Below, one piece after another: positions 59,346 through 64,000 of a stretch of DNA of 64,000 nucleotides. Source of the stretch: Adiantum capillus-veneris (Eukaryota > Streptophyta > Polypodiopsida > Polypodiales > Pteridaceae); contig CM043945.1 of assembly GCA_014529385.2 (NCBI GenBank), forward strand, positions 139,155,241 through 139,219,240. Direction: 5' to 3'. The notes under the pieces were generated by a model. That model had not been told where the DNA came from. It did no database searches and saw only the letters and a list, made by a program, of their open reading frames with translations. Position numbers and translations under genes: made by a program. Each line of letters opens with the position of its first letter. The stretch's first letter is position 1.

Positions 59346-60170
59346 CGTGTGAATTGGTTAATTTTTTATATTGCTTTTGTTTTTTTTAATCCTATGATAA
59401 AACATGGACTTGTAGCATACGTGGCATTCTAATAAACCCTATCAAGATTAGGCACACAGAGAGCGCACGAGAAACGCACACAGAGAAAGCAGGCGAGCAG
59501 CAAAAACACAGAAAGCGCACACGGATCGCACACAGTTGGAGTATACGCGCGCGTAGAGGAGCAAGCTCGGCATCGTACACAACACACAGGTGGAGTGCAC
59601 AGGATTGAAAGTTCGCGCACAAGACAAAGAAACAGCAGCGTACACAACGCTTTCCAGAAGGGCAGGATCGGGCAGTCTTCTCAGGAGACATTGCACACCT
59701 CACGAATAGAGAAAAAACAGGTATTTCTCTCTCTCTCACTCTCTGTCTTTCTCCATATAGAGAAGATGGTTCTCTGTAACTCTTCTTGCACACACACTCT
59801 CTCGTCAAAAGACAGAGATACATAGTTTAAACGTATCCCCGCACACATACACATATTCCCACACATCGTCTTCCTCTCTTCCACATACATAACCACAGTG
59901 AAATCTGTTATCTTGCTGTCTCTCTCTTGAAAATACATGCACATATTCCCACACATCGTCTTCCTCACTTCCACATACATAACCACAATGAAATCTGTTA
60001 TCTTGTTGTCTCTCTCTTGAAAATACGTGCACATATTCCCATACATCGTCTTCCTCTCTTCCACATACATAAACACAGTGAAATCTGTTATCTTTCTCTC
60101 TCCTCTCTCTAAAAAACAGTTATTTATCTCTCTCTCTCTCTCTCTATCTATCTCTGTATTTGCTATCTCT
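59346..60170. repeat. Inverted copy of the microsatellite and 90 bp tandem repeat region
   Basis: The partner of 30,160-30,970. The 90 bp units lie at about 59,850-60,090 and a CT/CTAT tract at about 60,125-60,157. Open frames mirror those of the left arm and show no domain. Confidence 0.75.
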
Positions 60171-61070
60171 CTCTTGAAAATACATGCTCATGTATGTGTG
60201 CGTCTGTGTTATCTATGTGTATGTATGTATATTTGTGTTATTTCATTGTAATACTCATACATAATGCAGATACACAATTACACTTAATTACGATATGCAC
60301 ACATAGTATATATACATACATAAATATCACAAATAACTAACACATTGTAATACTAGTAAAATTGAATGGAAGACTTACTTGCGTGATCTGTTAAAGTCGA
60401 TTCTTGTAGCGAGTTCTGGATGTATGCTGAGCTGATTTTCCTCTAATCCATTTGTAGATATGATTGTAACTTCTGTTTCTCAAAAATAGTAGTGTTGTTT
60501 AGTGATACACCTAATGGACATAAATGGTTTAAACTAGGACATGTAGACCAAAAATACGTGTATTTCTTTGGATGAATATATACACTTTTTGGTGACCCTT
60601 ACCACAAGTGGTGGACCTTAAGACCAATGGACTATAAGGACCTCCAAACAATACCTTGTACACTCAATCCTTCTTGGTATCTAGGTTGGACAAGTGGTGG
60701 ACCTTGTTCAAATTCTCTAACCACTCTCTCTAACATGGTGACATAATTTAGGTGTGATAAATTCATATCTATGCAAACTAATATCAGTTTAGGCTTGTTA
60801 ATTTGAATTTGTTTGAATTTATGTACAATATAATGATTTGAGGTTTGCATATTTGAATTTAGGTGGTATAATGATATCTTTTTGTGGTAAACTTGAATTT
60901 AAAATCAATTTTGCGTAGAATATTTTAAATTTAAGTAGTAAAATTTAAATTTTTATAAAAAAGTTTGAATTTTAAAATTTGGGCGGGATAGTTTAAAATT
61001 TAGGCGGGATATTTAAGATTTGGGAGGGATATTTTAAATTTAGGCGGGAAGGTTTTGAATTTATAGCGAG
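60171..61070. other. Inverted AT-rich segment with GGCGGGA-type repeats
   Basis: The partner of 29,251-30,150. Short repeats GGCGGGATA, GGCGGGATA, GGGAGGGATA and GGCGGGAAG lie at about 60,975-61,055. Motif copies occur near 60,605 and 60,685. No gene is seen. Confidence 0.55.
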
Positions 61071-64000
61071 ATCTCCCTTACATAAGAGAGTATAGGTTGG
61101 ACAAGTGGTGGACCTTCAAGCTAGAGCATCCATGCTACTGGACATGATAGGTAGGGAATCTAGTTGAATATTGTATGTATAATATATATGTAATAGATCT
61201 AGCTTGGACAAGTGGTGGACCTTGGAATAAAACCCCATGTAAAACATATCATGCACATTCCAAGTGGTCAAAAAAAATATCATTTAGAATATAGCCTTAT
61301 AGGTTGGACAAGTGGTGGACCTTAACACCCAGATATTCTTCATATAATGACATAGCGTGGAAAACTGGTGAATCTTGAGACCAAACCATGCTACTAGCGA
61401 TAATAGCTTGGACAAGTGGTGGACCTTGAAAGTAAACCCCCCATCTACGAAATATCGTGGGTTTAAGGTATTTCGATGGAGCCTAGCATCTTGGAGACAT
61501 CGTGCATCTTGCTTCTCTTCATGTTTCAATGGAGCCTATCTTGGACAAATGGTGGAGCATCCTTCTCTCCATGTTTCAATGGACCCTAGCTTGGACAAGT
61601 GGTGGACCTTTACTTCTCTCTATTATTCAATAGAGTTAGCTTGGACAAGTGGTGGACCTTGGAACCAAACCCCCATTTAAAACCTATCATGGTCACTCCA
61701 AGTGGTGAGAAAGAATAACCTTTAAGATATAGCCTTATAGGTTGGACAAGTGGTGGACCTTAACACGCGCATATTCTTAATTTAATGACATAGAGTGGAA
61801 AAGTGGTGAATCTTGAGACCAAACCACTCAGGCTACTAGCAATAATAGCTTGGACAAGTGGTGGACCTTGACTGTAAACCCCTCATCTACGACATATCGT
61901 GGGTTTAATGTTTTTCGATGGAGCCTAGCATCTTGGAGACATGGTGCACCTTGATTCTCCTCATGTTTCAATGGAGCCTACCTTGCACAAATGGTGGAGC
62001 GTCCTTCTCTCCATGTTTCAATGGACCCTAGCTTAGACAAGGGGTGGACCTTTGCTTCTCTCTATGTTTCAATAGAGTTAGCTTGGACAAGTGGTGGACC
62101 TTGGAACCAAACCCCCATGTAAAACCTATCATGGTCACTCCAAGTAGTAAGAAAGAATAACCTTTAAGATGTAGCCTTATAGGTTGGACAAGTGGTGGAC
62201 CTTAACACCCACATATTCTTAATAAAAGTGGTGAATCTTGAGACCAAACCACTCAGGCTACTAGCAATAATAGCTTGGACAAGTGGTGGACCTTGAATGT
62301 AAACCCCTCATCTACGAAATATCGTGGGTTTAATGTATTTTGATGGAGCCTAGCATCTTGGAGACATGGTGCAGCTTGCTTCTCGTCATGTTTCAATGGA
62401 GCCTATCTTGGACAAATGGTGGAGCATCCTTCTCTCCATGTTTCAATGGACCCTAGCTTGGACAAGTGGTGGACCTTTACTTCTCTCTATTTTCAATAGA
62501 GTTAGCTTGGACAAGTGGTGGACCTTGGAACCAAACCCCCATTTAAAACCTATCATGGTCACTCCAAGTGGTGAGAAAGAATAACCTTTAAGATATAGCC
62601 TTATAGGTTGGACAAGTGGTGGACCTTAACACGCGCATATTCTTAATTTAATGACATAGAGTGGAAAAGTGGTGAATCTTGAGACCAAACCACTCAGGCT
62701 ACTAGCAATAATAGCTTGGACAAGTGGTGGACCTTGAATGTAAACCCCTCATCTACGACATATCGTGGGTTTAATGTTTTTCGATGGAGCCTAGCATCTT
62801 GGAGACATGGTGCACCTTGATTCTCCTCATGTTTCAATGGAGCCTACCTTGGACAAATGGTGGAGCATCCTTCTCTCCATGTTTCAATGGACCCTAGCTT
62901 AGACAAGGGGTGGACCTTTGCTTCTCTCTATGTTTCAATAGAGTTAGCTTGGACAAGTGGTGGACCTTGGAACCAAACCCCCATGTAAAACCTATCATGG
63001 TCACTCCAAGTGGTGAGAAAGAATAACCTTTAAGATATAGCCTTATAGGTTGGACAAGTGGTGGACCTTAACACGCGCATATTCTTAATTTAATGACATA
63101 GAGTGGAAAAGTGGTGAATCTTGAGACCAAACCACTCAGGCTACTAGCAATAATAGCTTGGACAAGTGGTGGACCTTGACTGTAAACCCCTCATCTACGA
63201 CATATCGTGGGTTTAATGTTTTTCGATGGAGCCTAGCATCTTGGAGACATGGTGCACCTTGATTCTCCTCATGTTTCAATGGAGCCTACCTTGGACAAAT
63301 GGTGGAGCATCCTTCTCTCCATGTTTCAATGGACCCTAGCTTAGACAAGGGGTGGACCTTTGCTTCTCTCTATGTTTCAATAGAGTTAGCTTGGACAAGT
63401 GGTGGACCTTGGAACCAAACCCCCATGTAAAACCTATCATGGTCACTCCAAGTAGTAAGAAAGAATAACCTTTAAGATGTAGCCTTATAGGTTGGACAAG
63501 TGGTGGACCTTAACACCCACATATTCTTAATAAAAGTGGTGAATCTTGAGACCAAACCACTCAGGCTACTAGCAATAATAGCTTGGACAAGTGGTGGACC
63601 TTGAATGTAAACCCCTCATCTACGAAATATCGTGGGTTTAATGTATTTCGATGGAGCCTAGCATCTTGGAGACATGGTGCAGCTTGCTTCTCGTCATGTT
63701 TCAATGGAGCCTATCTTGGACAAATGGTGGAGCATCCTTCTCTCCATGTTTCAATGGACCCTAGCTTGGACAAGTGGTGGACCTTTGTTTCTCTCTATGT
63801 TTCAATAGAGTTAGCTTGGACAAGTGGTGGACCTTGGAACCAAACCCCCATGTAAAACCTATCATGGTCACTCCAAGTGGTAATAAAGAATAACCTTTAA
63901 GATGTAGCCTTATAGGTTGGACAAGTGGTGGACCTTAACACGCGCATATTCTTAATATAATGACATAGAGTGGAAAAGTGGTGAATCTTGAGACCAAACC
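61071..64000 (-). repeat. Satellite array, inverted block
   Basis: About six to seven monomers of the 436 bp family in reverse orientation. Short-type junctions near 62,220 and 63,530 (1,310 bp apart) show the same three-monomer order as 21.2-28.6 kb. One monomer has a small deletion (CTCTCTATTTTCAATAG near 62,485). The array continues past the window end. Confidence 0.92.

Larger units (their letters stand above)
52594..64000 (-). repeat. Right arm of giant inverted repeat
   Basis: This arm is the reverse complement of the left arm from its sharp inner end (CCATATTAGG) outward. It includes the transposase-like gene, the 368 bp tandem family, the GC-rich block, the 90 bp repeats, the AT-rich TCCCGCC segment and the satellite in the same higher-order phase. 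It runs off the window, so its true length and outer end are unknown. The main structural difference from the left arm is at 59,240-59,272. Confidence 0.93.

Overview
The window reads as nuclear DNA of a land plant with a large, repeat-rich genome. It holds plant-type Ty1/copia retrotransposons with an initiator-Met tRNA primer site, GT/AG introns with pyrimidine-rich acceptors, FCP1-like HAD gene fragments, and a DUF8039/DUF7869-type transposase-like gene. A fern or other seed-free plant fits the intact DUF7869-type gene and the bulky satellite best, but that is inference; no host housekeeping gene was recognised.

Layout. 1-3.95 kb: a decayed FCP1-like HAD phosphatase gene (copy A) among degenerate copies of a short motif, AGGTCCACCACTTGTCCAA, mostly on the minus strand. 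4.0-7.85 kb: old, diverged satellite with the motif on the plus strand. 8.17-8.95 kb: a second broken HAD gene (copy B). 9.62-10.94 kb, minus strand: a spliced gene for an unrecognised protein with a DGQHS motif, broken by one homopolymer indel. 11.0-29.1 kb: a large tandem satellite of about 436-440 bp monomers, each built from about 50 bp subrepeats, and arranged from 21.2 to 28.6 kb as a three-monomer higher-order unit of about 1,308 bp. 29.1-34.2 kb: AT-rich DNA, microsatellites, a GC-rich block and a second tandem family (368 bp period) carrying the same motif. 34.29-37.51 kb: a frameshifted DUF8039/DUF7869 gene. 37.8-52.6 kb: a spacer of copia debris plus one full-length copia element (46,616-51,815, 322 bp LTRs, AAAAA target duplication). 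52.6-64.0 kb: an inverted copy of 26.3-37.8 kb, including an intact 1,075-codon copy of the transposase-like gene and the start of another satellite block.

The dominant structure is therefore a giant inverted repeat. Plus-strand positions in the left arm and their partners in the right arm sum to 90,396 close to the spacer and to 90,319 farther out. The arms are nearly identical over about 9 kb of non-satellite sequence, are at least 11.4 kb long, and flank a 14.8 kb spacer.

The most promising candidate for an undescribed system is the pairing of the DUF8039/DUF7869 gene with kilobases of upstream DNA saturated, in one orientation, by a single short motif. That motif recurs in otherwise unrelated repeat families and often carries an E-box-like CANNTG core. 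A very large DNA transposon with subterminal transposase-binding arrays would explain this, as would a satellite that spread with the gene. The sequence alone cannot separate these from an inverted segmental duplication or an assembly artefact.
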